Assembly (NCBI RefSeq): GCF_950097975.1
Contig: NZ_CATNHF010000033.1
Coordinates: 1-64,000, forward strand
Length of the DNA: 64,000 bases
Direction of reading: 5' to 3'
Source of the DNA: Microbacterium sp. T2.11-28
Lineage (GTDB): Bacteria; Actinomycetota; Actinomycetes; Actinomycetales; Microbacteriaceae
The notes under the pieces are model-generated. The model was given only the letters and a program-made list of their open reading frames with translations. It was not told where the DNA came from and did no database searches. The position numbers and the translations under genes were made by a program. Shown here in pieces: positions 49,369 through 56,567 of this stretch (position 1 is its first letter; every line of letters begins with the position of its first letter).

Positions 49369-50337
49369 TCACGCGCCGGCGGCCGACGCGGCATCCCACC
49401 GGTCGAGCGCCCGCTGCGCGAGGAAGGTCACCCACTTCGACGGCTCCCCCGGCGGCACGTCGTGCGTGATCCAGGTCTCGCCGCCGAACAGCCAGCCCTG
49501 CAGCCACCGGCCGTCCTCGCCCCGCGCGGCCCGCAGCCGCTCGACGGCCTCGCTCGCGCGCGGGTCGGGCGGCGTGCCGTCGTGCAGCGCGGCCTCGGTG
49601 ACGTGGTCGACGGCCTTGAGCAGGGTGAACGGCGCCCGGTAGGGATGGACGATGAGGTCGGCCCACGGACCGACCCGCTCGCCCGTGGACAGCCGGTACC
49701 GGAGCCGCCGGGTGAGCAGGTACTCCTCGCCGCTGTGCCGGGCCTCTCGGACGCTCGTGTCGCCGGTGAGCTTCTCGTAGGCGAGGAGGCCGCGCACGGC
49801 GTTGATGGTCGAGTGGAACGACGAATGGACCGACCCCTCGACCCACTCGCAGTCCCAGCCCCCGTCCGAGACGATGTGCGCCGGGAACCACGCCGCGAGC
49901 TGCGACATGTCCTCGCCGAGCCAGGCGCCGTTGGCGAGCGTCATCGCGTTGATGCACACGTCGACCTCGCCGTCCCAGTAAGGGAGGTCGTCGTACTCCC
50001 AGCGGCTGTTGCGGCGGAGCTTCTCGCCCGTGCCGGCGAGCACCGCCGGGTCGAGCCCCCATTCGCGCAGGCTCGTCAGGGTCCAGGTGGTGGCGGTGTA
50101 GGGCTGCTCGTCCTGTGGAGGCTGCTCGGTCATCTCCGCCGGGAAGAACGCGCCGCCGGCCCACTGGCCGTCGGCGTCCTGATGCGACAGCAGGGCGGCA
50201 CCGTCGCCCTCGACCGCGATGCGGGCACGGGTCTGCTGCCACACCTCCTCGGGCTCGCCGAGCAGGTCGCGCTGCACCTGCCAGCGCAGCGTGGGGTCGG
50301 AATCCAGCAGCCAGTCCGTCACGTCGCGGTCCACCAT
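49369..50337 (-). CDS. Squalene-cyclase/prenyltransferase-like alpha-toroid protein, function unknown
   Basis: A 322-residue soluble protein. Its start WLLDSDPTLRWQVQRDLLG and repeated helical hairpins (YTATTWTLTSLREWGLDP, WDCEWVEGSVHSSFHSTINA, VEGSVHSSFHSTINAVRGL, LRAARGEDGRWLQGW) look like the alpha-alpha toroid of terpenoid cyclases and prenyltransferases. No catalytic DxDD or zinc site was recognised, so it is not assigned a reaction. ATG 50337 lies 6 nt after TAGTTT (50349-50344), supporting a leaderless start here rather than at an in-frame GTG two codons upstream that abuts the box. It is a single gene. Confidence 0.75.
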   Translation of the reverse strand: MVDRDVTDWLLDSDPTLRWQVQRDLLGEPEEVWQQTRARIAVEGDGAALLSHQDADGQWAGGAFFPAEMTEQPPQDEQPYTATTWTLTSLREWGLDPAVLAGTGEKLRRNSRWEYDDLPYWDGEVDVCINAMTLANGAWLGEDMSQLAAWFPAHIVSDGGWDCEWVEGSVHSSFHSTINAVRGLLAYEKLTGDTSVREARHSGEEYLLTRRLRYRLSTGERVGPWADLIVHPYRAPFTLLKAVDHVTEAALHDGTPPDPRASEAVERLRAARGEDGRWLQGWLFGGETWITHDVPPGEPSKWVTFLAQRALDRWDAASAAGA

Positions 50338-50410
50338 GAGCACAAACTACGCCGCCGGTCCGACATCGCGGCGTCCGCGACGCCGGAGATCCGCGGCGGA
50401 AGGCCGGACG

Positions 50411-50902
50411 TCAGCCGCGGAAGTCGTCGGGGTCGACGTCGTCGAGGAAGCGCTGGAACTCCTCGACCTCCTGCTCCTCGCTGCCCTCGACGATCGTGCC
50501 GGGCACCCCCGCCTCCTCGAGCACGTCGTCCGCGACGAACACCGGCGCGCCGGTCCGCGACGCGAGCGCCACCGCATCGGAGGGCCGCGCGTCGACGACG
50601 TGCACCCCCGAGGGGGCGCGCAGAGTCACCTCGGCGTAGAACGTGCCCTCCTCGATGCGGGTGATGTCCACCCGTTCGACGGCCGCGTCGGCGGCGTCCA
50701 GCAGCGAGCGCATGAGATCGTGGGCGAGCGGGCGGGGCGCCTGGGCCCCCTCCACCGCGATGAGGATGGAGGTCGCCTCCTGCGCGCCGATCCAGATCGG
50801 CAGGACCCGGCCGTCGCCGTCGGCGTCGTCCTGCGGCGTCAGCAGGATGACGTGCTGTCCCGCTCCGTCGAGGGCCACCCCCGCCACGCGCACCTGGACC
50901 AT
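50411..50902 (-). CDS. Bifunctional nuclease family protein (DUF151)
   Basis: A 163-residue protein. The DUF151/BFN pattern is complete: VRVAGVALDGAGQHVILLTP, RVLPIWIGAQEATSILIAVE, RPLAHDLMRSLLDAADAAVE, EEGTFYAEVTLRAPSGVHVV, DARPSDAVALASRTGAPVFV, then an acidic tail. Family members show DNase and RNase activity in plants and are widespread in bacteria, role uncertain. The start ATG 50902 has GGAGG 6 nt upstream; an earlier ATG (50929) overlaps TACGAT (50933-50928), which is better read as the -10 box of a short-leader promoter. Confidence 0.88.
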   Translation of the reverse strand: MVQVRVAGVALDGAGQHVILLTPQDDADGDGRVLPIWIGAQEATSILIAVEGAQAPRPLAHDLMRSLLDAADAAVERVDITRIEEGTFYAEVTLRAPSGVHVVDARPSDAVALASRTGAPVFVADDVLEEAGVPGTIVEGSEEQEVEEFQRFLDDVDPDDFRG

Positions 50903-50986
50903 CCGCGGCCTCCGATCGCTCCCCGCCATCGTAGGCAGACGGGCGCCGCGCCGTCAGCCCCGGGAACGGCCGGCAGTGGCCGCTGC

Positions 50987-51499
50987 TCAGCCGCGGGCGA
51001 GCTCCGCCAGTGCCGCGCCGCTCAGCCGCTGCGTCGTCCACTCGTCCTGCGGCTCCGCTCCGATCGAGCGGTAGAACGCGATCGACGGCGCGTTCCAGTC
51101 GAGCACCGTCCACTCGAAGCGGCTGTAGTCGCGGGCGACGCAGACGGCGGCGAGCGCCCGCATGAGCGCCTTCCCGTAGCCGCTGCCGCGCCGGGCCTCG
51201 TCGACGTAGAGGTCCTCGAGCCAGATCCCGTGACGACCGGTCCACGTCGAGTACGTCACGAACCAGATCGCGATCCCCACGATCTCGCCCTGACGCTCGA
51301 CGACGTGCGCGAAGACGCGCGGCTCGGCGCCGAACAGGCTCGCGGCGAGCGCCTCCGCGGTGTTCTCGACGGCATCCGGCTCGCGCTCGTACACCGCCAG
51401 GGCGTGGATGAGGGCGAGGATGCCGTCCTCGTCGCCCGGCCGCGCCGCGCGGAGGACGGCGCCGTCGGGGAGGATCGTCGAGCTGTCCGGTGAGGTCAC
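50987..51499 (-). CDS. GNAT family N-acetyltransferase
   Basis: A 170-residue acetyltransferase with the GNAT core: [40 protein letters not shown], the acetyl-CoA loop [20 protein letters not shown] (R/Q-x-x-G-x-G/A), and [20 protein letters not shown]. The WLEDLYV and [14 protein letters not shown] parts resemble diamine/spermidine N-acetyltransferases (SSAT-like), so a polyamine or small amine substrate is plausible. GTG 51499 stands 7 nt after TACGCT (51512-51507), the leaderless pattern. It is divergent from the small-protein gene. Confidence 0.85.
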   Translation of the reverse strand: MTSPDSSTILPDGAVLRAARPGDEDGILALIHALAVYEREPDAVENTAEALAASLFGAEPRVFAHVVERQGEIVGIAIWFVTYSTWTGRHGIWLEDLYVDEARRGSGYGKALMRALAAVCVARDYSRFEWTVLDWNAPSIAFYRSIGAEPQDEWTTQRLSGAALAELARG

Positions 51500-51536
51500 G
51501 ATCGCGAGCGTACCCGGCGGCAGGGCGGGCGACGCA

Positions 51537-51611
51537 ACCGGGTGCACGCGATCCCGGGCGGACATGACCCGGGTGCACGTGATCCGGGGTGGACGTAACC
51601 TGGGGTGCATG
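51537..51611. repeat. 30-bp tandem repeat carrying the small-protein promoter and start
   Basis: Imperfect copies lie at 51537-51566, 51567-51597 and, partially, 51598-51611. Each contains a GGGTGCAYG core. Only the third copy reads GGGTGCATG and is preceded by TAACCT, so the working -10/start pair lies in the last copy. Confidence 0.75.
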
Positions 51612-51785
51612 GGAGGCACGCTCGGGTTCGACGAGGTGTGGCGGCCGTCTGCGGCCGAGGCGCACGCCGTGTGGGATGCGGAGAAGATCATCCCCGCCCC
51701 CGCGCCCATCCCCGGGGACGGACCGGGCGTCATCACCGATGGCCGCATCGTCATCGAGACGGGTCTGAGACCCGCGCGGGACTGA
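51609..51785 (+). CDS. Small conserved-looking protein of unknown function
   Basis: A 58-residue protein starting [19 protein letters not shown] and continuing through [20 protein letters not shown] to TGLRPARD. There is no membrane segment or cysteine; the acidic/proline pattern is reminiscent of small actinobacterial DUF proteins, but no family is assigned. Its reality is supported by TAACCT (51596-51601) 7 nt upstream of ATG, a leaderless promoter, and by a sensible amino-acid composition unlike shadow frames. It is convergent with the methyltransferase gene, 4 nt away. Confidence 0.6.
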   Translation: MGGTLGFDEVWRPSAAEAHAVWDAEKIIPAPAPIPGDGPGVITDGRIVIETGLRPARD

Positions 51786-51789
51786 GCGC

Positions 51790-52590
51790 TCAGCCGCGGG
51801 CGAGCACCTCGCCGTGCGGCATGAGCAGCCAGCCGTCCTCGCTCGCCGCCCACTCCCGCCAGGCCTCGCTGATGCGCTCCAGTGCCGCCCGGTCGGCGAT
51901 GCCCAGCCGCAGCACGTTGTCGGCGAAGGACGAGTGGAGCGCCCGGTCGGCCCACGCCCCGCCCCACCACGCGCGCGCCTCTGCGGATTCGAAGAGCCAG
52001 ATCGACGCGGACGAGCGCACCTCGGCGAAGCCCGCCGCGCGGGCCCACGCCTTCAGCTGGCGTCCCGCCGCCGGGTCGCCGCTCGTGCCGCGGTGCGCGG
52101 CGAGGTACACCTCGCGCCACTCGTCCAGGCCCGGCACCCGCGGCCACCAGATCGTGCCCTCGTAGTCCACGTCGCGCACCGCCACGACGCCCCCGGGCGC
52201 CACGACCCGGCGGAACTCCCGCAGCGCGTCGACGGGGCGCGTGAGGTGCTGCAGCACCTGATGCGCGTGCACGACGTCCCACGCGCCGTCCTCCGACGAC
52301 AGGGCGTACGCGTCGTCGACGGCGTAGGACAGGTTCTCGATGCCGAGGGCCACGCGATCGGCCTCGGCGTGGGCGACGACGTCGGCCGACGCGTCGATGG
52401 CGCGCACCCGACCGGGCGCGACGATCGCCGCCAGATCGGTGCTGATCGTGCCGGGCCCGGCGCCCACGTCGAGCACCGTCATCCCCGGCCGAAGCTCCGG
52501 CAGGAGGTAGGCGGCGGAGTTGCCCGCGGTGCGCTGGCGATGTACGCGCAGCACGCTCTCGTGGTGCCCGTGGGTGTAGTCGTCGGCCAT
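51790..52590 (-). CDS. Class I SAM-dependent methyltransferase (UbiE/COQ5-like)
   Basis: A 266-residue methyltransferase. The SAM-binding motif I is TVLDVGAGPGTISTDLA, with RVRAIDASADVV (acidic residue binding the ribose), DGAWDVVHAHQVLQHLTRPV (motif II), and REFRRVVAPGGVVAVRDVDY (post-II). The acceptor is not recognisable. An N-terminal HGHHESVLRVHRQRTAGNSA precedes the fold. ATG 52590 has CATGAT 6 nt upstream (52602-52597), possibly a weak leaderless -10. It is convergent with the small-protein gene. Confidence 0.85.
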   Translation of the reverse strand: MADDYTHGHHESVLRVHRQRTAGNSAAYLLPELRPGMTVLDVGAGPGTISTDLAAIVAPGRVRAIDASADVVAHAEADRVALGIENLSYAVDDAYALSSEDGAWDVVHAHQVLQHLTRPVDALREFRRVVAPGGVVAVRDVDYEGTIWWPRVPGLDEWREVYLAAHRGTSGDPAAGRQLKAWARAAGFAEVRSSASIWLFESAEARAWWGGAWADRALHSSFADNVLRLGIADRAALERISEAWREWAASEDGWLLMPHGEVLARG

Positions 52591-52646
52591 GCCCCCATCA
52601 TGGCCGACGACGCGCACGCCTCAGCGCCGTGTGACGATCTCGCGCC

Positions 52647-53606
52647 TCACTGGTCGACGGGCGTCCACTCCGACACGGCGTCGAGGTCGGCGACCTCTTC
52701 GGCCGTGAGGTCGATCCGTGCACCGTCGAGCAGGTCCGCCACCTGCTCGACCTTCGACGCCGAGGCGATCGGCGCGGCGACGGCGGGCTTGGCGCGCAGC
52801 CACGCGAGGGCGGTCGCGGCGATGGAGACGTCGTGGGCCCGGCCGATCCGCTCGAGGACCTCGATGATCTGCAGTCCCTGCGGCGTCGCGTAGGCAGCGG
52901 CGGCGCCGGCGCGCGGCGAGGTGGCTCCCTCGGCGTCGGTCGACCGGTACTTGCCGGTGAGGAAGCCCTTGGCGAGCGCGAAGTACGGGATGAGGCTGAG
53001 GCCGAGCTCCTGCGCCGCCGGGACGATGTCGCTCTCGATCTCGCGGTGGACCAGGTTGTAGTGGGGCTGGACGGCGACCGGCTCGGCGACCCCCAGCTCG
53101 CGGGCGATGCGCACCCATTCGCGGATGCGGTCGGCCGAGTAGTTCGAGACCGCGGTGTAGCGCACGAGTCCGTCGGTCACGAGCTGCCCGAAGGCGGCGA
53201 CGGTCTCCTCCAGGGGCGTGTCGGCGTCGTCGAAGTGCGCCCAGTACAGGTCGATGGTGTCGACGCCGAGGCGACCGAGCGACGCCTCCGCGGCCGCGCG
53301 GACGTTCGCCGCCGACAGTCCGCGGAAGTCCGGGTGCTGGCTCACCTTCGTGGCGACGGTGACGTCCTCGCCCGCGCGCAGGCCGCGCGCGGCCAGCCAC
53401 TCCCCGATGATCGTCTCGCTCTCGCCGCCGCGGTGGCCGTCGACCCACGCGCTGTACGAGTCGGCCGTGTCGACGAAGTCGCCGCCACCCGCGCGGAAGG
53501 CGTCGAGCACCGCGAACGAGGTGTCGCGATCCGCGGTCCATCCGAACACGTTGCCGCCGAGGGCGAGGGGGAAGACGTCCAGGTCACTGTTTCCGATGCG
53601 AGTCAT
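52647..53606 (-). CDS. Aldo/keto reductase
   Basis: A 319-residue NADPH-dependent (alpha/beta)8-barrel enzyme. The catalytic tetrad fits FVDTADSYSAW (Asp, Tyr), VTVATKVSQHP (Lys) and LYWAHFDDADTPLEETV (His). Substrate-loop and cofactor parts follow: VRYTAVSNYSADRIREW, LIPYFALAKGFLTGKY, and PIASASKVEQVADLL. It likely reduces a small carbonyl compound. ATG 53606 is 7 nt after TATTGT (53619-53614), a leaderless pattern. It is divergent from the LLM gene across a 127-nt region with an 8-bp inverted repeat. Confidence 0.9.
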   Translation of the reverse strand: MTRIGNSDLDVFPLALGGNVFGWTADRDTSFAVLDAFRAGGGDFVDTADSYSAWVDGHRGGESETIIGEWLAARGLRAGEDVTVATKVSQHPDFRGLSAANVRAAAEASLGRLGVDTIDLYWAHFDDADTPLEETVAAFGQLVTDGLVRYTAVSNYSADRIREWVRIARELGVAEPVAVQPHYNLVHREIESDIVPAAQELGLSLIPYFALAKGFLTGKYRSTDAEGATSPRAGAAAAYATPQGLQIIEVLERIGRAHDVSIAATALAWLRAKPAVAAPIASASKVEQVADLLDGARIDLTAEEVADLDAVSEWTPVDQ

Positions 53607-53634
53607 GCTCGGGACAATACGCGGAGCCGCTCCG

Positions 53635-53705
53635 CTATTCCGCCCCCGCCGTCATCCGGCGACGCCGGCTCCGCACGGCGGCACTCGATGCATTCGCCGG
53701 AATAG
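53635..53705. promoter_or_regulatory. Inverted repeat between divergent AKR and LLM genes
   Basis: CTATTCCG (53635-53642) and CGGAATAG (53698-53705) are perfect arms flanking the divergent promoters. TATCGT (53718-53723) lies 10 nt before ATG 53734. Possible operator shared by both genes. Confidence 0.35.
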
Positions 53706-53733
53706 ACCCCGTCGGCGTATCGTTGCCGACGTC

Positions 53734-54762
53734 ATGCGCAGCTTCGGAACACTCTCCTTCGGCCACTACGGTCCGCTCGGCGGCGGGCGCGAACTCACCG
53801 CCGGCGACTCGATGAAGCAGGCGATCGACCTCGCGCAGGGCATGGACGACCTCGGCGTCAACGGCATCTCCTTCCGCGTGCACCACTTCGCCCGGCAGCA
53901 GGCCTCGCCCATGCCGCTCCTGGCCGCCATCGCCGCGACCACCGAGCGCATCGAGATGGGCACCGGTGTGATCGACATGCGCTACGAGAACCCGCTCTAC
54001 CTGGCCGAGGAGGCCGCCGCGGTCGACCTGATCTCCGACGGGCGCCTTGCGCTCGGCATCAGCCGCGGCTCACCCGAGACGGTCGTCCGCGGCTACGAGG
54101 CGTTCGGCTACACCGGGTCGGAAGACCCGCGGGGCGCCGACATGGCGCGTGAGAAGTTCGACTTGTTCCTGCGCGCGATCGACGGCGAGCCGCTCGCCGA
54201 GCGCGATGCGAACAGCCCGTTCGGCGGCGGCACCGGACGCCAGCGCATCGAACCGCACTCCGAGGGGCTGCGCTCCCGCATCTGGTGGGGCGCCGGCACC
54301 CGCGAGACCGCCGAGTGGGCGGGCCGCATCGGCGTGAACCTCATGTCGTCGACCCTCGTCACCGAGGCCGACGGGCGCCCGTTCGACCTTCTCCAGGCCG
54401 AGCAGCTCGACCTGTTCCGCGCCGCGTGGAAGGAGGCCGGGCACCCCGGCACGCCGCGCACTTCGGTGAGCCGCTCCATCTTCCCCATCACCACGGCGCA
54501 GGACGAGCTGTACTTCGGCCACTCCTCGGAGAGCGACGGCATCGGCTACATCGACGGGTTCCGGTCGACGTTCGGCAAGACGTACGCCGCCGCGCCGGAC
54601 ATCCTCGTCGAGCAGCTGAAGCAGGATGCGGCGGTGATGTCGGCCGACACCCTCATGCTGACGATCCCCTCGCAGCTGGGCGTCGAGTTCAACCTGCACA
54701 TCGTCGAGTCCTTCGCCCGGGACGTCGCGCCGGCTCTCGGCTGGGTGAGCACCCGCGCCTGA
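53734..54762 (+). CDS. LLM class flavin-dependent oxidoreductase
   Basis: A 342-residue luciferase-like TIM-barrel enzyme. The start MRSFGTLSFGHYGPLGGGRE, GVNGISFRVHHFARQQASPM, TTERIEMGTGVIDMRYENPL, EEAAAVDLISDGRLALGISR and the SPETVVRGYEAFGYTG motif are typical of LLM proteins that use FMN or F420. A loop from SPFGGGTGRQRIEPHSEGLR carries likely cofactor contacts. The substrate is unknown. It has no partner in the immediate vicinity other than a divergent aldo-keto reductase, and is convergent with the ABC exporter cluster across a short repeat region. Confidence 0.85.
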   Translation: MRSFGTLSFGHYGPLGGGRELTAGDSMKQAIDLAQGMDDLGVNGISFRVHHFARQQASPMPLLAAIAATTERIEMGTGVIDMRYENPLYLAEEAAAVDLISDGRLALGISRGSPETVVRGYEAFGYTGSEDPRGADMAREKFDLFLRAIDGEPLAERDANSPFGGGTGRQRIEPHSEGLRSRIWWGAGTRETAEWAGRIGVNLMSSTLVTEADGRPFDLLQAEQLDLFRAAWKEAGHPGTPRTSVSRSIFPITTAQDELYFGHSSESDGIGYIDGFRSTFGKTYAAAPDILVEQLKQDAAVMSADTLMLTIPSQLGVEFNLHIVESFARDVAPALGWVSTRA

Positions 54763-54789
54763 CGCCGCTGTCGGCGACCGGCACTCCCC

Positions 54790-54881
54790 CGGTCGTTGAG
54801 CGAGCGCAGCGAGACGAAACGCCCCACCCCGCCACCCACCCGGTCGTTGAGCGAGCGCAGCGAGACGAAACGCCCCACCCC
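54790..54881. repeat. Two copies of a short GGTCGTTGAGCGAG-type repeat
   Basis: The 41-nt unit, CGGTCGTTGAGCGAGCGCAG plus AGACGAAACGCCCCACCCC with one linking G, occurs at 54790-54830 and 54841-54881. It is a shortened form of the unit starts at 46036-46586 (missing 3 nt on each side of the GCGCAGCG core). It also sits between convergent genes. Confidence 0.85.
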
Positions 54882-54892
54882 ACCGGCGGCGG

Positions 54893-55573
54893 TCAGGCGG
54901 GGCGCAGCACCCCGTCGTGGATCTCCAGCACCCGATCGGCGCGCGCCAGGACCGACGGGTCGTGGGTCGACAGCAGCACCGCCAGCCCGTCGTCGTGGGC
55001 GATCGAGGAGATGAGGTCGATCATCTGCGCCGCGGTGTGCGAGTCCAGCTGCCCCGTCGGCTCGTCGGCGAGCAGGATGCGCGGCGAGCCGGCCAGGGCG
55101 CGCGCGATTCCCACGCGCTGCTGCTGACCGCCCGACAGCTCCCCCGGACGCTGCTTCGCGTGCGCGGCGAGACCGACACGCTCCAGCAGATGCCCGACGC
55201 GCGCCGCGCGCTCGCCGGCGTCCACGCCGCGGATGCGCAGCGGGAGTTCGACGTTCTCCTCGGCGGAGAGGGCGCTGATCAGCCCGAACGACTGGAAGAC
55301 GTAGCCGAGGTCGTCGCGGCGCACCCGGTCGACGGCGCTCTCGGGCGCCGAGGTCACCTCGACATCGCCGATCCGCACGGTGCCGGTCGTCGCCGGCTGG
55401 ATGCCGCCGAGCACGTGCAGCAGCGTCGTCTTGCCGGCCCCCGACGGCCCCACCAGCACCACGAACTCGCCGGGCGACAGGGTCAGCGAGGCGTCGGCGA
55501 GCGCGCGCACGTCGCCGGCGGGTGTCGCGTGGACCACGGAGAGGTCGTGCGCCTCGAGCAGGATGTCACTCAT
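54893..55573 (-). CDS. MacB/LolD-type ABC transporter ATPase
   Basis: A 226-residue ATPase. Walker A GPSGAGKT (42-49), signature LSGGQQQRVGIARAL, Walker B LLADEPTGQLD, H-loop LSTHDPSVL. The DEPTG(Q/N)LD variant and the partner FtsX-like permeases place it in the MacB/LolD/SalX group, which powers extrusion or envelope mechanotransmission rather than import. GGAGGAG is 6 nt upstream of ATG 55573. It overlaps the end of the second ATPase gene by 8 nt and is the last gene of the cluster. Confidence 0.9.
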   Translation of the reverse strand: MSDILLEAHDLSVVHATPAGDVRALADASLTLSPGEFVVLVGPSGAGKTTLLHVLGGIQPATTGTVRIGDVEVTSAPESAVDRVRRDDLGYVFQSFGLISALSAEENVELPLRIRGVDAGERAARVGHLLERVGLAAHAKQRPGELSGGQQQRVGIARALAGSPRILLADEPTGQLDSHTAAQMIDLISSIAHDDGLAVLLSTHDPSVLARADRVLEIHDGVLRPA

Positions 55574-56567
55574 CGGGATGCTCCTCCGTCCGTCGGCGCA
55601 GACTCCGCCGGGTCTGCGGCTCCGACCCCTCGACACGGTCGGGTTCCGGGGCGGCAGGCTCCGACCCCTCGACATTCTCCGGGACCCGGGCGGCCGATCC
55701 CGGGCGGGAGTCGCCCGACCACACGCCGACGTGGTCGGGGTTGAGCTCGAGCCGCACGCGGTCGCGCAGATCGAGCTGGGTCATGTAGTCGGTCGGCAGC
55801 TGCATCCGGCCGACCTTGTCGAGCACGACGAACTCCTGCGCGATCGTGTGCTCTCGGCCCTCGTCGTCGGTGTGGGTCGAGCGCAGCACCTCGGTCGCGG
55901 TGCGGCCGTCGCGGATCTGCACCGTGCGGCGCACATGCTCCGAGACCGCCGGGTCGTGGGTGACGATGAGCGCCGTCGTGCCGAGCTCGCGGTTGACGGT
56001 CTCGAAGGTCGACAGCACGTCCGCGGTCGCGTGCTCGTCGAGGTCTCCCGTGGGCTCGTCGGCCAGCAGGACCCGCGGGTCGTTGGCGAGGGCGACGGCG
56101 ATCGCGACGCGCTGCTGCTGGCCGCCCGACAGTTCCGCGGGGCGTCGGGCGGCCACATCGGCGACCCCGGTGAGCTCGAGGAGCTCTGCGGCGCGGGCGG
56201 GGTTCGAGCGGTCTCCGCCGATCGCGCGGGCGAGTTGCACGTTCTCCTCGGCGGACAGGTACGGCAGGAGGTTGCGGGCCGTCTGCTGCCACACGAACCC
56301 GACGACCTCGCGCCGGTAGTCGACGCGCTGCCGCGGCGTCAGCGCCGTCAGGTCCCGCCCGGCGACGGTCGCCTTGCCGGCCGTGGGGGTGTCGAGCGCC
56401 GACAGGATCGACAGGAGCGTCGACTTTCCCGAGCCCGAGGCGCCCACCAGCGCCACCAGCCCGCCCCGCTCGACCGTGAGGTCGAGGCCCTGCAGGGCCT
56501 GCACCTCGATGTCGGCGACGGCGAAGATGCGCACCAGGCCTTCGCAGACGATGTCGGGATCGGTCAT
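55566..56567 (-). CDS. MacB-type ABC ATPase with C-terminal AbrB-like segment
   Basis: A 333-residue ATPase. Residues 1-230 form the NBD: Walker A GASGSGKS (42-49), signature LSGGQQQRVAIAVAL (146-160), Walker B LLADEPTGDLD, VTHDPAV. Beyond it, residues 246-280 read FVVLDKVGRMQLPTDYMTQL, then DLRDRVRLELNPDHVGVW, closely resembling the SpoVT/AbrB swapped-hairpin pattern (D-x-x-GR-x-x-(I/L)P...L). The tail holds a repeated RVEGSEP/NVEGSEP motif and is acidic and disordered-looking. Start and stop positions are tightly packed (TGATG with the permease). The AbrB-like addition may regulate or localise the exporter. Confidence 0.85.
   Translation of the reverse strand: MTDPDIVCEGLVRIFAVADIEVQALQGLDLTVERGGLVALVGASGSGKSTLLSILSALDTPTAGKATVAGRDLTALTPRQRVDYRREVVGFVWQQTARNLLPYLSAEENVQLARAIGGDRSNPARAAELLELTGVADVAARRPAELSGGQQQRVAIAVALANDPRVLLADEPTGDLDEHATADVLSTFETVNRELGTTALIVTHDPAVSEHVRRTVQIRDGRTATEVLRSTHTDDEGREHTIAQEFVVLDKVGRMQLPTDYMTQLDLRDRVRLELNPDHVGVWSGDSRPGSAARVPENVEGSEPAAPEPDRVEGSEPQTRRSLRRRTEEHPDE

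Noticed and set aside
53635..53733. Exact leaderless start for the second LLM gene
   Set aside because: TATCGT is 10 nt rather than 6-7 nt before the ATG, so a short leader is equally likely.
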